Shown here: in pieces, positions 17,259-26,471 of the stretch | Numbering within the stretch: the stretch's first letter is position 1 | How the letters are laid out: each line of letters starts with the position of its first letter | Assembly (NCBI GenBank): GCA_963755815.1 | Contig: CAVWLF010000008.1 | Coordinates: 1-64,000, forward strand | DNA: 64,000 nucleotides | Direction: 5' to 3' | From: Palsa-506 sp963755815 | GTDB lineage: Bacteria > Actinomycetota > Actinomycetes > Streptosporangiales > Streptosporangiaceae | Notes under the pieces: model-generated | What the model saw: the letters and a program-made list of their open reading frames with translations, nothing else | Database searches by the model: none | Told to the model about the DNA's origin: nothing | Translations under genes and position numbers: made by a program

Positions 17259-19160
17259 ATGACGGCCCCGGGGCCGCGGTCCGGGGCGGTCAGCGGGAAT
17301 CCGGCCCCGCCCGCCCATCTGAACCGGGACACCGCCCGCCGGGTAGTGCCTTTGTTCCGGCCCTACCGGGCCCAGGTGGCCGCCGTTGTCGCGCTGATCG
17401 TGGTGACCTCGACGATCGGCATCATCAACCCGCTGCTGATCCAGGTGGTATTCAACAAGGCCCTGTTCGTCCCCGGCGGCCCGAACCTCCATCTGCTCGT
17501 CATCCTGGTCGTCATCATGGCCGTGGTCCCGATCGTCAACGGCGCCATCGGCGTCGTGCAGACCTACGAGACCACCCGGGTCGGGCAGCTGGTCATGCGG
17601 GATCTGCGCGACCGGCTCTACTCGCACCTGCAGACGCTCCCGCTCGCCTTCTTCACCGGCACCAAGACCGGTGAGATTCAGTCCCGGCTGGCCAACGATG
17701 TGGGTGGTGTCCAGTCGGTGGTCACCACCACTGCCTCGAGCATCCTGGCCAACGTCGTCATCTTCGTGTCCACCATCGTCGCCATGGTCATCCTCAGCTG
17801 GCAGCTGACCATCGTGGCGGTCATCACCGTGCCGGTATTCTTCTGGCTGACCAAGATGGTCGGCGAGCGGCGCCGCCAGGTGGCGCGCTCGACCCAGGAG
17901 TCGCTGGCGGCGATGAGCGCTCTGTCCGAGGAAACCCTGTCGGTGTCCGGGGTGCTGCTGGCCAAGGTGTTCGGAAACCAGGCGCGCGACGCCACCCGCT
18001 ACCACGAGGAGAGCCAGCGCCTGGCCGACCTGGAAGTCCGCCAGCAGATGATCGGCCAGGGCTTTTACGCCATCGTGCAGTCGTTCCTGTCGATCACCCC
18101 GGCTGCGGTCTACCTGATCGCCGGCCTGCTGCTGGCCAACGGCACGGCCATCTCCGCAGGTACCGTCGTCGCGTTCACCACGCTGCAGACCCGCCTGTAC
18201 TTCCCGATCGGGCAGCTGCTGCAGGTCTCAGTGGAGCTGCGATCGTCCCTGGCCCTCTTCGACCGGATCTTCGAGTACCTGGACGTGGTGCCCGACATCG
18301 TCGATGCCCCCGACGCCGTCGATTTGCCGGCCATCAGCAGTGGCGGCCGGGTGGCTCTGCGAGAGGTCCACTTCCGCTACCCCGGCACGCCGGCGGACGC
18401 GCTCGCGGGCGTCAACCTCACCGCCGGCCCCGGCCAGCTCGTGGCGCTGGTCGGGCCCAGCGGGGCCGGCAAGACCACCATCAGCTACCTGATCCCGCGG
18501 CTATACGACGTCACCGGCGGCTCGGTCCAGATCGACGGCGTCGACGTCCGGCACGCCCGCCAGGCATCGCTGGCCGCCTCCATCGGCTTCGTGACCCAGG
18601 AAAGCTATCTCTTCCACGACACCATCCTGGCCAACATCCACTACGGCCGTCCCGCCGCCTCCATGGCGGAGATCGAGGAAGCCGCCCGGGTGGCGTACAT
18701 CCACGACCGGATCATGGAGTTCCCCGACGGCTACGACACGATCGTGGGCGAGCGGGGGTACCGCCTGTCCGGCGGCGAGAAACAGCGCCTGGCCATCGCG
18801 CGGGTCCTGCTGCACGACCCGCGCATCCTGATCCTGGACGAGGCGACCTCCGCCCTCGACACGGCCAGCGAACGGGAAGTCCAGAAGGCCCTCGATGCCC
18901 TGATGGGGTCACGGACCACCATCGCCATCGCCCATCGCCTGTCCACCATCATCAACGCCAGCGTCATCAACGTCATCGACGCCGGGCGCGTGGTGGAATC
19001 CGGTGACCACCGCTCTCTGCTGGGCCAGGGCGGCGTGTACGCGTCGCTGTACCAGGAGCAGTTCGAGGGCGGCAAGATCCAATGGCGGTGCCCCGAGGGC
19101 GACATCATGGCCGACGGCACCATCCGGCAGCGGCAAGCACAGCCGCGTAGCCATCGCTAG
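17259..19160 (+). CDS. ABC exporter, fused permease and ATPase
   Basis: A 633-aa half-transporter. An N-terminal six-helix domain (about residues 25-330, beginning VAAVVALIVVTSTIGIINPL) is followed by a nucleotide-binding domain with Walker A GPSGAGKTT (about 398), signature LSGGEKQR (about 503), Walker B ILILDEATSALD (about 523) and H-loop IAHRLSTI. This is the MsbA/LmrA type, which works as a dimer and exports lipids or drugs. The C-terminus has an extra 25 residues rich in Arg/Gln. There is no clear ribosome site before the ATG at 17259; the gene is 110 bp after the reductase. Confidence 0.9.
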   Translation: MTAPGPRSGAVSGNPAPPAHLNRDTARRVVPLFRPYRAQVAAVVALIVVTSTIGIINPLLIQVVFNKALFVPGGPNLHLLVILVVIMAVVPIVNGAIGVVQTYETTRVGQLVMRDLRDRLYSHLQTLPLAFFTGTKTGEIQSRLANDVGGVQSVVTTTASSILANVVIFVSTIVAMVILSWQLTIVAVITVPVFFWLTKMVGERRRQVARSTQESLAAMSALSEETLSVSGVLLAKVFGNQARDATRYHEESQRLADLEVRQQMIGQGFYAIVQSFLSITPAAVYLIAGLLLANGTAISAGTVVAFTTLQTRLYFPIGQLLQVSVELRSSLALFDRIFEYLDVVPDIVDAPDAVDLPAISSGGRVALREVHFRYPGTPADALAGVNLTAGPGQLVALVGPSGAGKTTISYLIPRLYDVTGGSVQIDGVDVRHARQASLAASIGFVTQESYLFHDTILANIHYGRPAASMAEIEEAARVAYIHDRIMEFPDGYDTIVGERGYRLSGGEKQRLAIARVLLHDPRILILDEATSALDTASEREVQKALDALMGSRTTIAIAHRLSTIINASVINVIDAGRVVESGDHRSLLGQGGVYASLYQEQFEGGKIQWRCPEGDIMADGTIRQRQAQPRSHR

Positions 19161-19186
19161 GATTCCGCGAGTTCGCGCTGGCTTCG

Positions 19187-19606
19187 TCAGGAGACGCCAG
19201 GCGGCGGCTGGACTGGCCGGGGGAAGTCGCGGGTGTGGTTTGCGGCTGAGGCGTGGGTGAGTTCTGCCGCCTTACCGTCGGCGGTCAGGTGGTGCCAGCT
19301 GGTTTGCCAGTCCGGCAAGCCGGGGGTGGCTTGCTCCCAGCCGACGAACGTGGCCTCATCGCAGAAATGATCCAGGCGCGCGCTGATGCCCCGGTGCGGC
19401 TCACTGTCTACAAAGGCTTGCATCTGGCGGCGGTCGTGCCAGGCGCTGACGCTCCACCAGACGTTGCTGGCGTCGGCGAGTGCGTCCGCGCCGAGGTTGC
19501 CTTCGGACTTCGTCGCCTGCTCGATAGCGGCGACGGCATCGGTGAAGAAGTCATCCAGGAGCGCGGGGTCCTTCAGCCGGAGCCGGGTGACAACGATGAC
19601 GGGCAT
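19187..19606 (-). CDS. Antibiotic-biosynthesis-monooxygenase-like (dimeric alpha/beta barrel) protein
   Basis: A 139-aa protein beginning MPVIVVTRLRLKDPALLDDF, with a Trp-rich middle (NVWWSVSAWHDRRQMQAFVD) typical of the ABM/DUF3291 ferredoxin-like fold. AAGGAG six bases before the ATG fixes the start. Such proteins are small heme- or quinone-handling monooxygenases or simple binding proteins. It lies downstream of, and in the same direction as, an SDR gene (64 bp), probably in one transcript. The function is only fold-level. Confidence 0.65.
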   Translation of the reverse strand: MPVIVVTRLRLKDPALLDDFFTDAVAAIEQATKSEGNLGADALADASNVWWSVSAWHDRRQMQAFVDSEPHRGISARLDHFCDEATFVGWEQATPGLPDWQTSWHHLTADGKAAELTHASAANHTRDFPRPVQPPPGVS

Positions 19607-19670
19607 AGCGATCTCCTTACTAGTGCGCGCGAGGGTCAGCTGGCGGGCCGGGTTCCGAAGGCCTCTTCGA

Positions 19671-20420
19671 TCATTTACTCGCCCCGCCGGTGCCGCTGAC
19701 TGCGGTGTCCCAGAATTGCTGGATGGGCGGGTAGATCAGCTCGTGGTCGCGTGATAGTTGCGCCTTGACGGTCCGGGTCCGCTCATCGGCGAGGACCTCG
19801 ATCTGGCCGGCTTCGACGGCGTCGAGGGCTTGCCGGGCGACCGACTCGGGGGTGTCTTTGGGCGCGTCGGTCAGGGCGGCCATGTCGGTATCGATGAAGC
19901 TGGCGTGCACGGCGACCACGAGGGTGTGCTGGTGGTGCAGTTCGAGGCGGACGCCGTTAGTCAGCGCCCAGGCCGCTGCCTTCGAGGCGCCATAGGAGGC
20001 GTCGAACGGGTTGCTGTAGAAGCTGGTGATCGACAGCATGTTGACGATCGCGCCGCCGCCGTTAGCCGCCAGCACTGGCGCGAAGGCGCGGCACATGCTC
20101 AGCGTGCCGAAGTAGTTGGTCTCCATCTCGGCCCGGGCCGCGTCCAGGTCCGGCGCGCCAGTGAACGTGCTGTATTTCAGCACCCCCGCGTTGTTCACCA
20201 GCAAGGTGACGTCCGCGCACTGCGCCGCGACCTGGGCGACGCGGTCCAGGTCGGTGATATCCAGGGCGATCGGCAGCACGCCGGGCTCGGTGACGGCGGC
20301 CGGGTTACGGGCTGCGCCGTAGACCTTGCCCGCACCCCGGGCGACTAGCTCCCGGGCATACACCTGGCCGAGGCCGCGGTTGGCCCCGGTGACCAGGGCA
20401 ACCGACCCTTCGATCTTCAT
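19671..20420 (-). CDS. Short-chain dehydrogenase/reductase
   Basis: A 249-aa SDR. The cofactor motif TGANRGLG is at residues 10-17, NNAG follows, and the catalytic YGASK is present. The ATG at 20420 has AAGGAG a few bases upstream; the frame extends 14 codons further but without a ribosome site. The family converts alcohols and ketones with NAD(P)H; substrate unknown. A GTATG-N9-CATAC repeat lies about 140 bp upstream. Confidence 0.88.
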   Translation of the reverse strand: MKIEGSVALVTGANRGLGQVYARELVARGAGKVYGAARNPAAVTEPGVLPIALDITDLDRVAQVAAQCADVTLLVNNAGVLKYSTFTGAPDLDAARAEMETNYFGTLSMCRAFAPVLAANGGGAIVNMLSITSFYSNPFDASYGASKAAAWALTNGVRLELHHQHTLVVAVHASFIDTDMAALTDAPKDTPESVARQALDAVEAGQIEVLADERTRTVKAQLSRDHELIYPPIQQFWDTAVSGTGGASK

Positions 20421-20557
20421 GGCTCTCCTTGGTGATGGGGAACCTGCCACCCGGCACAGCACGCCTCGCCCGCACCAGGTGTATCTTCTCGCAGCCTGGA
20501 GCCCGATACCAGCCGGTCTGAGCCCGGTCTCGTACCGTGCATCAGTCAGATGACCAT

Positions 20558-20576
20558 GTATGGCAGGCGTTCATAC
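20558..20576. promoter_or_regulatory. Possible operator upstream of the SDR
   Basis: GTATG (20558-20562) and CATAC (20572-20576) are inverted around a 9-bp spacer in the gap between the SDR and the deazaflavin oxidoreductase. The arms are short, so chance is possible. Confidence 0.22.
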
Positions 20577-20598
20577 CGCTGGGGAACCGTGACGCTGG

Positions 20599-21027
20599 CT
20601 ACGCTCGCGTGAGTTCGAGCACAGGAATGATGCGGACTCCGGCGGTTTGGCGCGCGTACTCGGCAAAGCCGGGGTAGCGCCGCGCTTGCTCGGCGTAGAT
20701 ACGGTCGCGGTCAGCACCGGTCAATTCGCGGACGGTTACCTGGTATGTGTCGGTTCTGCGTTCGACACTGCCGTTACCGGCGGCGGTCAGGTTGCGGTAC
20801 CAGTCGGGGTTGGTGGGTGCTCCCGCCTTGGTGGCGAAGACGTAGATGATGTCCGGCTCGGTGTCGTGCGGGAGGTACATCATCGGGGTGACGTACTCCC
20901 GCCCGCTCTTGCGGCCGCGGTGATGGACCAGGACTATCGGAGCGCCCTCGAAGATCCCGCCAACCCGGCCCTCGTTCGCTCGGAACTCCGCGATGGTCTT
21001 CGCGTTCCAGTCGAGCGGTTCGCTCAT
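20599..21027 (-). CDS. Deazaflavin-dependent (DDN-like) oxidoreductase
   Basis: A 142-aa protein of the nitroreductase/deazaflavin-dependent family, typical of actinobacteria using F420. It shows the family features APIVLVHHRGRKSGREYVTP and NPDWYRNLTAAG, and ends with IIPVLELTR. GGAGG eight bases before the ATG at 21027 supports this start over an upstream GTG. A TCACCG-N5-CGGTGA operator-like palindrome lies 69 bp upstream. Family members reduce quinones or nitro compounds; the substrate here is unknown. Confidence 0.85.
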   Translation of the reverse strand: MSEPLDWNAKTIAEFRANEGRVGGIFEGAPIVLVHHRGRKSGREYVTPMMYLPHDTEPDIIYVFATKAGAPTNPDWYRNLTAAGNGSVERRTDTYQVTVRELTGADRDRIYAEQARRYPGFAEYARQTAGVRIIPVLELTRA

Positions 21028-21096
21028 GTCGAACTCCTCCAAATCCCTGCCGGACACGGCCACCACCAGGCTTGCCGCCAGGCAGGTGAGCAGGCG

Positions 21097-21113
21097 TCAC
21101 CGGATCACGGTGA
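21097..21113 (-). promoter_or_regulatory. Shared 17-bp palindrome, site 1
   Basis: TCACCG-GATCA-CGGTGA followed by TTCGCGC. Perfect six-base arms, 69 bp before the start of the minus-strand deazaflavin oxidoreductase gene. It belongs to an eight-member set; the TTCGCG flank faces away from the gene as in all others. Confidence 0.6.
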
Positions 21114-21148
21114 TTCGCGCGACCGGGGCACCGGGGGAGACGATCAGG

Positions 21149-22102
21149 TCAGCTCGCGAGGAACGGCTGCAGCTCGGCGAGGAACTGGCCCGGGTGCTCG
21201 AGGTGCGGGATATGCCCGCATTCTGGGATGACCACCCGCGTGGCGCGGGGGATATCCTGTGCGGCCGCGGCGGACAGCGCGACGAAGTCCCCGAGCCGGG
21301 CGGCTTCGGCCGGGGTGGCGTACTGCCCGAGCGGGACGGTGTGATCCTCGGCTCCCACGATCAGCAGCGTCGGCGGCGCGATCTGGGGATATTCGTAGCG
21401 GACCGGCTGCTGGTAGATCATCTGGAAGGTCAGTGCCGCGGCCCGGGCCCACCGCGGGTAGTCCGGGCTCAGGGTCACCCGGACCAGGACGTCGGCCAGC
21501 GGCTCCCAAACCTTCGGGTCGGGGTGCACGAAATACCCCGCGACGTAGCCGCGGATGATGGCCGGATCGGTCCAGTTCAGTTCGTGCTGGTAGAGCGTTT
21601 CCTGGGACTGCGGCGGGATGCCGGTCCGGTAATCGGCCAGGCCAAGCGGGTCTTCCAGGACCAGGTGCGTGACCCGGCCGGGGTTCATCAGCGTGAAGCG
21701 CACCGCGGTCATGCCGCCGGTCGAGTGGCCCAGCACGGCGACGTTCCCGACGCCGAGGTGATCTAGCAAGGCCGCGGTGCTGGCGGCCAGCAATTGGAAG
21801 CTGTAGTGGATATCGGGCTTGGCTGACTTGCCCCAGCCGATCTGGTCGGGGGCGACCACCCGGTACCCGGACCCGGTCAGTGCCTCGATGACGTTGCGGA
21901 AGTAGTAACAGCCGAACGCCTTGCCGTGCAGCAGGACGACCGTCTTCCCGTTCGGCCCGGTCGCCGGCGGGATATCCATGTACGCCATCTTCACTGGCTG
22001 CAGGTCATTGCTCAGCGGCAGGAAGGAGACGGGATAGGGATACTCGTACTCCTCAAGGCAGATGCCCAGGGCCGGCAGCGCCGCCGGCGAAATGTCACTC
22101 AT
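21149..22102 (-). CDS. Alpha/beta hydrolase
   Basis: A 317-aa hydrolase with oxyanion motif VVLLHGKAFGCYYF, APDQIGWGKS, nucleophile elbow GHSTGGM, acid in VGAEDHTVP and catalytic His in PECGHIPHLEHP, close to 2-hydroxy-6-oxohepta-dienoate-hydrolase/haloalkane-dehalogenase-like esterases. Its ATG overlaps the stop of the adenylate kinase gene by four bases (ATGA), which places it third in a ligase-kinase-hydrolase operon. A thioesterase or ester-cleaving role fits the context but is inference. Confidence 0.88.
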   Translation of the reverse strand: MSDISPAALPALGICLEEYEYPYPVSFLPLSNDLQPVKMAYMDIPPATGPNGKTVVLLHGKAFGCYYFRNVIEALTGSGYRVVAPDQIGWGKSAKPDIHYSFQLLAASTAALLDHLGVGNVAVLGHSTGGMTAVRFTLMNPGRVTHLVLEDPLGLADYRTGIPPQSQETLYQHELNWTDPAIIRGYVAGYFVHPDPKVWEPLADVLVRVTLSPDYPRWARAAALTFQMIYQQPVRYEYPQIAPPTLLIVGAEDHTVPLGQYATPAEAARLGDFVALSAAAAQDIPRATRVVIPECGHIPHLEHPGQFLAELQPFLAS

Positions 22103-22707
22103 ATGCGTGCGCCTCCTTCGTGACCGCGCAGGCGGGTCAGCCGCAGTGCGGACAGCCCGGCCTCGATGTCCGCGGTGACGGAATCGGGTGGCTGGTCGGC
22201 GTCCACGGCGACCAGGATGTCCCGCTCGGTGTAGTAGGGAACGAGCGGTCCCGTCGTCTCGGCGAACACCCGGAGCCGGTGCCGGATTACGTCGGCCACG
22301 TCGTCGGCGCGGCCGTCCTGGCTCGCGCGACCCAGCAGCCGCCGCGTGAGCACCTCGTCCGGCGCATACAGGTAGACCACCGCATCCAGGGTGACGCCGA
22401 GCCGGGCCGCGAGTTCCGCCGCGGCGGTGGCCTGCGGCAGGGTGCGCGGGAAGCCGTCCAGGATGTACCCGCCGCCGGCCGCCGCCTCGACCACGGCCGG
22501 GGTCAGCGCGTCGAGCACGATCTGGTCCGGGACGAGATCTCCGCGGGCCTGGTAAGCGGCGATCTCGCGGCCGGCGGCCGTGCCCGCCCGGGCCTCGGCT
22601 CGCAGCAGGTCACCGGCGGCGATGTGCCGCACCGCGTGCCTGGCTGCTAGCCGCTCGCCCTGGGTGCCCTTGCCGGCGCCCGGGGGAGCGAGCAGCAGCA
22701 GCCTCAC
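22099..22707 (-). CDS. Adenylate kinase family protein
   Basis: A 202-aa nucleotide kinase with P-loop LLLAPPGAGKGTQG at the extreme N-terminus, GDLLRAE, GGYILDGFPRTLPQA and a short LID (GRASQDGRADDVADVIRHRL). Adenylate kinase converts AMP plus ATP to two ADP. The GTG at 22707 overlaps the stop of the acyl-CoA ligase (GTGA), and its own stop overlaps the next gene (ATGA). A housekeeping adk normally lies in the ribosomal secY cluster, so this is probably a second, dedicated copy that recycles the AMP made by the ligase. The short LID without zinc cysteines is visible. Confidence 0.85.
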   Translation of the reverse strand: MRLLLLAPPGAGKGTQGERLAARHAVRHIAAGDLLRAEARAGTAAGREIAAYQARGDLVPDQIVLDALTPAVVEAAAGGGYILDGFPRTLPQATAAAELAARLGVTLDAVVYLYAPDEVLTRRLLGRASQDGRADDVADVIRHRLRVFAETTGPLVPYYTERDILVAVDADQPPDSVTADIEAGLSALRLTRLRGHEGGARI

Positions 22708-24218
22708 GAGGCGGCCAGGCCGGCCGGGATGACGATATCCCGCTTCTGGATCTTGCCGGTCGGGCCCTTGGGCAGCGCGTCGACGATCCACACGTGGCGC
22801 GGGTACTTGTAGGCCGCGACCTGGCTCTTGACGTAGTCCCGCAGTTCCTCGGCGCTGATGACGGCCCCGGGCTTGAGGGCCACCGCGGCGCCGACCTCCT
22901 CACCCAGGGCCGGGTGCGGCAGTCCGATCACGGCGGCCTCGGCGACCGCGGGATGCTCGTAGAGCACTTCCTCGATCTCCCGTGGATAGACGTTGTAGCC
23001 GCCCCGGATGATCAGGTCCTTCTTCCGGTCCACGATGTAGAAATAGCCGTCCTCGTCCACCCGGGCCAGGTCACCGCTGTGGAACCAGCCGTCGCGGATC
23101 GCCTCGGCGGTAGCCTCGGGCCGATTCCAGTAGCCCTTCATCACGTTCGGCCCGCGGATGACGATCTCGCCCACCTCACCGCGGGGGACCTCGTGGTCTT
23201 CGCCGTCCACCACGCGCATCCGGACGTCCCGGATGGGGGTGCCGATCGAGCCGGGCTTGCGCTCGCGGCCGGGAAGGTTGAACGACGCGACCGGCGAGGT
23301 CTCGGACAGGCCGTATCCCTCCAGCACCGGGACGCCGAACGCCTCCTCGAACCCGCGCAGCACCTCGACCGGCAGGGCGGCGCCGCCGGAGATGCACGTC
23401 CGCAGCGAGGAGGTGTCGTAGTCCGCGCGGTCAGGCTGGTGCAGCAGCGCCACGTACATGGTCGGCACGCCCTCGAAGACGGTGACGTGGTGACCGGCGA
23501 TGATCCGCAGGGCGTGCTCGGCTTCGAACCGCGGCAGCAGGGTCAGGCACGCCCCGGCCGCCACCGCCACGTTCAGCGCGACGGTCTGCCCGAACACGTG
23601 GAACAGCGGCAGCCCGCCGAAGATGACGTCGTCCGGGCCCGCGCGGACGATGTCATCCTGCGACACCTCGGTGTTGCTGCGCAGGTTGCCGTGGGTGAGC
23701 TCGGCGCCCTTCGGGTGGCCGGTCGTGCCGGAGGTGTAGAGGATCACCGCGGTGTCCTCGTCGCCGGCGTCCGCGACCTGGTCATCCGGGGTGGCGGAGG
23801 CCAGCAGGTCAGGGAAGCTGACCCCGTCCACGACGATGATTTCCGCCTCGGCCTGCTCCGCGCCGGAGCGTGCCTGGTCCGCGAACGCGTGCCAGGCGAA
23901 GATCAGCCCGGCCCCGGAGTCGCCCAGGTAATAGGCGACCTCCCGCGCCTTGAGCAGCGGGTTCATCGGGACCACCACGCAGCCGGCCCGGAGCACGCCG
24001 TAGTACACCACGGGGACTTCGGCGACGTTGGGCATCATGATGCCGACCCGGTCGCCGGGCGCCAGGCCGCGCTCGCGCAGCAGCCCCGCGACCCGGGCGC
24101 TCGCCTCGTCCAGGGCCCGGTACGTCATCGCCGCGTTGTCCACCCGCACCGCCACCCGCCCGGCGTGGGCGCGGGTGGTGTCCGTCAGGTTCTTGGCCAG
24201 GTTCGTCATGCTGCTCAT
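22704..24218 (-). CDS. Acyl-CoA ligase (AMP-forming)
   Basis: A 504-aa ANL-superfamily enzyme that makes an acyl-adenylate and then the CoA thioester, releasing AMP and PPi. It has the P-loop-like YTSGTTGHPKGAELTHGN, the acyl-pocket segment SGGAALPVEVLR, EGYGLSETSP, the hinge SGDLARVDEDGYFYIVDRKK and the C-terminal catalytic Lys in KGPTGKIQKR. The start ATG at 24218 is followed by MTN; an upstream frame is not needed. It is first in an operon with an adenylate kinase and a hydrolase, and divergent from an aldehyde dehydrogenase gene across a strong palindrome. A fatty or aromatic acid substrate is likely. Confidence 0.92.
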   Translation of the reverse strand: MSSMTNLAKNLTDTTRAHAGRVAVRVDNAAMTYRALDEASARVAGLLRERGLAPGDRVGIMMPNVAEVPVVYYGVLRAGCVVVPMNPLLKAREVAYYLGDSGAGLIFAWHAFADQARSGAEQAEAEIIVVDGVSFPDLLASATPDDQVADAGDEDTAVILYTSGTTGHPKGAELTHGNLRSNTEVSQDDIVRAGPDDVIFGGLPLFHVFGQTVALNVAVAAGACLTLLPRFEAEHALRIIAGHHVTVFEGVPTMYVALLHQPDRADYDTSSLRTCISGGAALPVEVLRGFEEAFGVPVLEGYGLSETSPVASFNLPGRERKPGSIGTPIRDVRMRVVDGEDHEVPRGEVGEIVIRGPNVMKGYWNRPEATAEAIRDGWFHSGDLARVDEDGYFYIVDRKKDLIIRGGYNVYPREIEEVLYEHPAVAEAAVIGLPHPALGEEVGAAVALKPGAVISAEELRDYVKSQVAAYKYPRHVWIVDALPKGPTGKIQKRDIVIPAGLAAS

Positions 24219-24282
24219 TGTCCGGCGCGCGGCCCAGGCGGTCGTCGGTCCCGGGTATCAAGCCTGTCCCCGGGCGTTGGTA

Positions 24283-24307
24283 CGCCGGCACAACCGTTGT
24301 GCCGGCG
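24283..24307. promoter_or_regulatory. Strong palindrome in the ligase/aldehyde dehydrogenase divergent promoter
   Basis: CGCCGGCACAA and TTGTGCCGGCG are perfect 11-bp inverted arms around CCG. It lies 64 bp from the ligase start and 94 bp from the aldehyde dehydrogenase start. In this divergent gap an operator (TetR/GntR size) is more likely than a terminator. No adjacent regulator gene is an obvious partner. Confidence 0.6.
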
Positions 24308-24401
24308 GCCCGAGGAAGGGGCACATCCTCGTATTGCCAGCACGTTATCGCCGGGTTCGCCGCGGCCTAGCGTCGTGGATTACACCGCGAAAGGGGCTGG
24401 G

Positions 24402-25918
24402 ATGGACACTATCCGCCGCTACTCGATGTTCATCGGCGGGGACTGGGTCGACGCGGATGAGCGGTTCGAGATCCGCAGCCCGGCCACCGAGGAACTGGTG
24501 GCCAGCGTGGCCAAGGGCGGCCGCGAGCACGCCGACCGGGCCATCGCGGCGGCCAAGGCGGCGCACGCCGACGGCCGGTGGCGCAAGATGCCGCCCGCGG
24601 AGCGGGCCGCCGTGCTCGACGCGATAGCGGATCGGCTCGGCGAGCGGATCGGCGAGCTTGCCGTCCTGGAGGCGCTGGAGAACGGCGCCCCGGTCCGCCA
24701 GGCCGGGGCCTTCCAGATCGGCTTCTCCATCGCCCACCTGCGCTACTTCGCCGGCGCAGGCCCGCACCTACGCCTTCGAGCGGTCCGGGCCGCTGATGCG
24801 GGTGCCCACGCTGGCCACCGGCCTGGTCCGCCGCGAGCCGGTCGGCGTGTGCGCGGCCATCGTGCCCTGGAACTTCCCGCTGCTGCTGGCCATGTGGAAG
24901 ATCGGCCCGGCGCTGGCCGCGGGCAACACCATCGTGGTCAAGCCCGACGAGCAGACGCCGCTGACGCTGCTGGAGTTCGCCAGGATCGCGGATGAGTGCG
25001 GGCTGCCGCCCGGCGTCCTGAACGTGGTGCCGGGCGAGGGAGCCGTCGTCGGAGCGCGGCTGGCCAGCCACCCGGACGTGCGGAAGATCGCCTTCACCGG
25101 TTCGACGGCCGTCGGGCGGGAGATCATGCGGATGGCCGCGGGCAACATCAAGCGGCTGACGCTGGAACTCGGCGGCAAGGGGCCGAACATCGTCCTGGAC
25201 GACGCCGACCTGGACCTGGCCGCGGACGGCACGCTGTTCGGCTGCCTGATGAACCAGGGGCAGGCGTGCGAGTCGGGCACCCGGATCATCGTGGCCGCCG
25301 CCGTGCACGACAAGTTCGTCGAGCGGCTGATCGAGCGGGCGAGGACGATCTCGATCGGGGACCCGCTCGACCCGGCCACGGATTTCGGCCCGGTCATCTC
25401 GGCCGAGGCGCAGGACAGGATCCTGCGCTACATCGACTCCGGCCAGGACGAAGGAGCCACGCTGGCCTACGGCGGGGGCAGTGCCGGCCGGCCCGCGGTT
25501 CGAGCGCGGTTTCTGGGTCGAGCCGACGATCTTCACCGACGTCCGCAACGACATGACGATCGCGCGCGAGGAAATCTTCGGCCCGGTCCTGGCGGTGATC
25601 CGCTCCGAGAGCACCGATCAGGCGATCCAGATCGCCAACGACACCGAATACGGCCTGTCCGCCGGAGTCTGGAGCACCGACAACCAGCGCGCCCTCGACG
25701 TGGCCGGCCAGCTCGAGGCCGGCACGGTCTGGGTCAACGACTGGCATCTTGGTCAACGCCGCCTACCCGTTCGGCGGCTACAAGCAGAGCGGGCTGGGCC
25801 GGAACTCGGGCCGCACGCCCTCGATGAGTACACCGAGGAGAAGTTCGTCCACGTTGACCTGTCCGGCCGGCTCGATCGGCGGGCCTACCCGCTGCTCCTC
25901 GGCACGCCGCCGGCCTGA
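24402..25918 (+). pseudogene. Aldehyde dehydrogenase with several frameshifts
   Basis: All parts of a full NAD-dependent aldehyde dehydrogenase of about 500 aa are present in order: MFIGGDWVDA, VPWNFPLLLAMWKIGPALAA, FTGSTAVGREIM, LELGGKGPNIVLDD, the catalytic-Cys region MNQGQACESGTR, EEIFGPVLAVI, NAAYPFGGYKQSGLG and a C-terminal LDEYTEEKFVHVDL. The frame changes near 24760, 25490, 25742 and 25803, each by a base or two. Cys in GQACESGT is kept. Such clean single indels suggest either very recent inactivation or assembly errors. As an active enzyme it would oxidise an aldehyde to an acid that the divergent ligase could activate. Confidence 0.82.
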
Positions 25919-25935
25919 GCCCTGGGACCACAGCC

Positions 25936-26436
25936 ATGGAATTCGACGTCGTGATCGAGATCCCGCGGGGCAGCCGGAACAAGTACGAGGTCGACCACGA
26001 CAGCGGCCTGATCCGGCTGGACCGGACGCTGTTCACCGCGACCCAGTACCCGGCCGACTATGGCTTCATACCGAACACCCTGGGCGAGGACGGTGACCCG
26101 CTCGACGCGATGGTGCTCGTGCTGGAACCGACGTTCCCCGGCTGCCTGATCCGCAGCCGCCCGATCGGCATGTTCCGGATGCGCGACGAGAAGGGCGGCG
26201 ACGACAAGATCCTCTGCGTACCCGCGACCGACCCGCGCCAGGAGCACCTGCGCGACCTGCACCACCTGCCGGAGTACGACCGGCTTGAGATCGGGCACTT
26301 CTTCCTGATCTACAAGCAGCTGGAGCCGGGCAAGAGCGTCGAGGGGACGTCCTGGGCCGACCGCGCCGCCGCCGAAGCCGAGGTAGAAGCTTCCCGGCGC
26401 CGCCTGGGGGAGACCCGGGAGCCAGAGCCAGGCTGA
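25936..26436 (+). CDS. ppa: Inorganic pyrophosphatase
   Basis: A 166-aa family I soluble pyrophosphatase hydrolysing PPi to two phosphates. It shows EIPRGSRNKYEVDHDSG, YPADYGFIPNTLGEDGDPLD with the metal-binding DxDPxD signature, and KDEKGGDD-like RDEKGGDDKI. It starts 17 bp after the aldehyde dehydrogenase stop and is probably cotranscribed with it. Its position beside a CoA ligase and an adenylate kinase fits removal of PPi made during acid activation; it could equally be the housekeeping enzyme. Confidence 0.92.
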   Translation: MEFDVVIEIPRGSRNKYEVDHDSGLIRLDRTLFTATQYPADYGFIPNTLGEDGDPLDAMVLVLEPTFPGCLIRSRPIGMFRMRDEKGGDDKILCVPATDPRQEHLRDLHHLPEYDRLEIGHFFLIYKQLEPGKSVEGTSWADRAAAEAEVEASRRRLGETREPEPG

Positions 26437-26471
26437 CGCGGGAGTGCTACCACGCTCGGCCGGGGCGGCGC

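Noticed and set aside
22794..24401. Long plus-strand open frame opposite the acyl-CoA ligase
   Set aside because: It is antisense to a gene with complete ANL motifs; its translation is Arg/Gly/His-rich low complexity. Only its last part, from 24402, is the real aldehyde dehydrogenase start.
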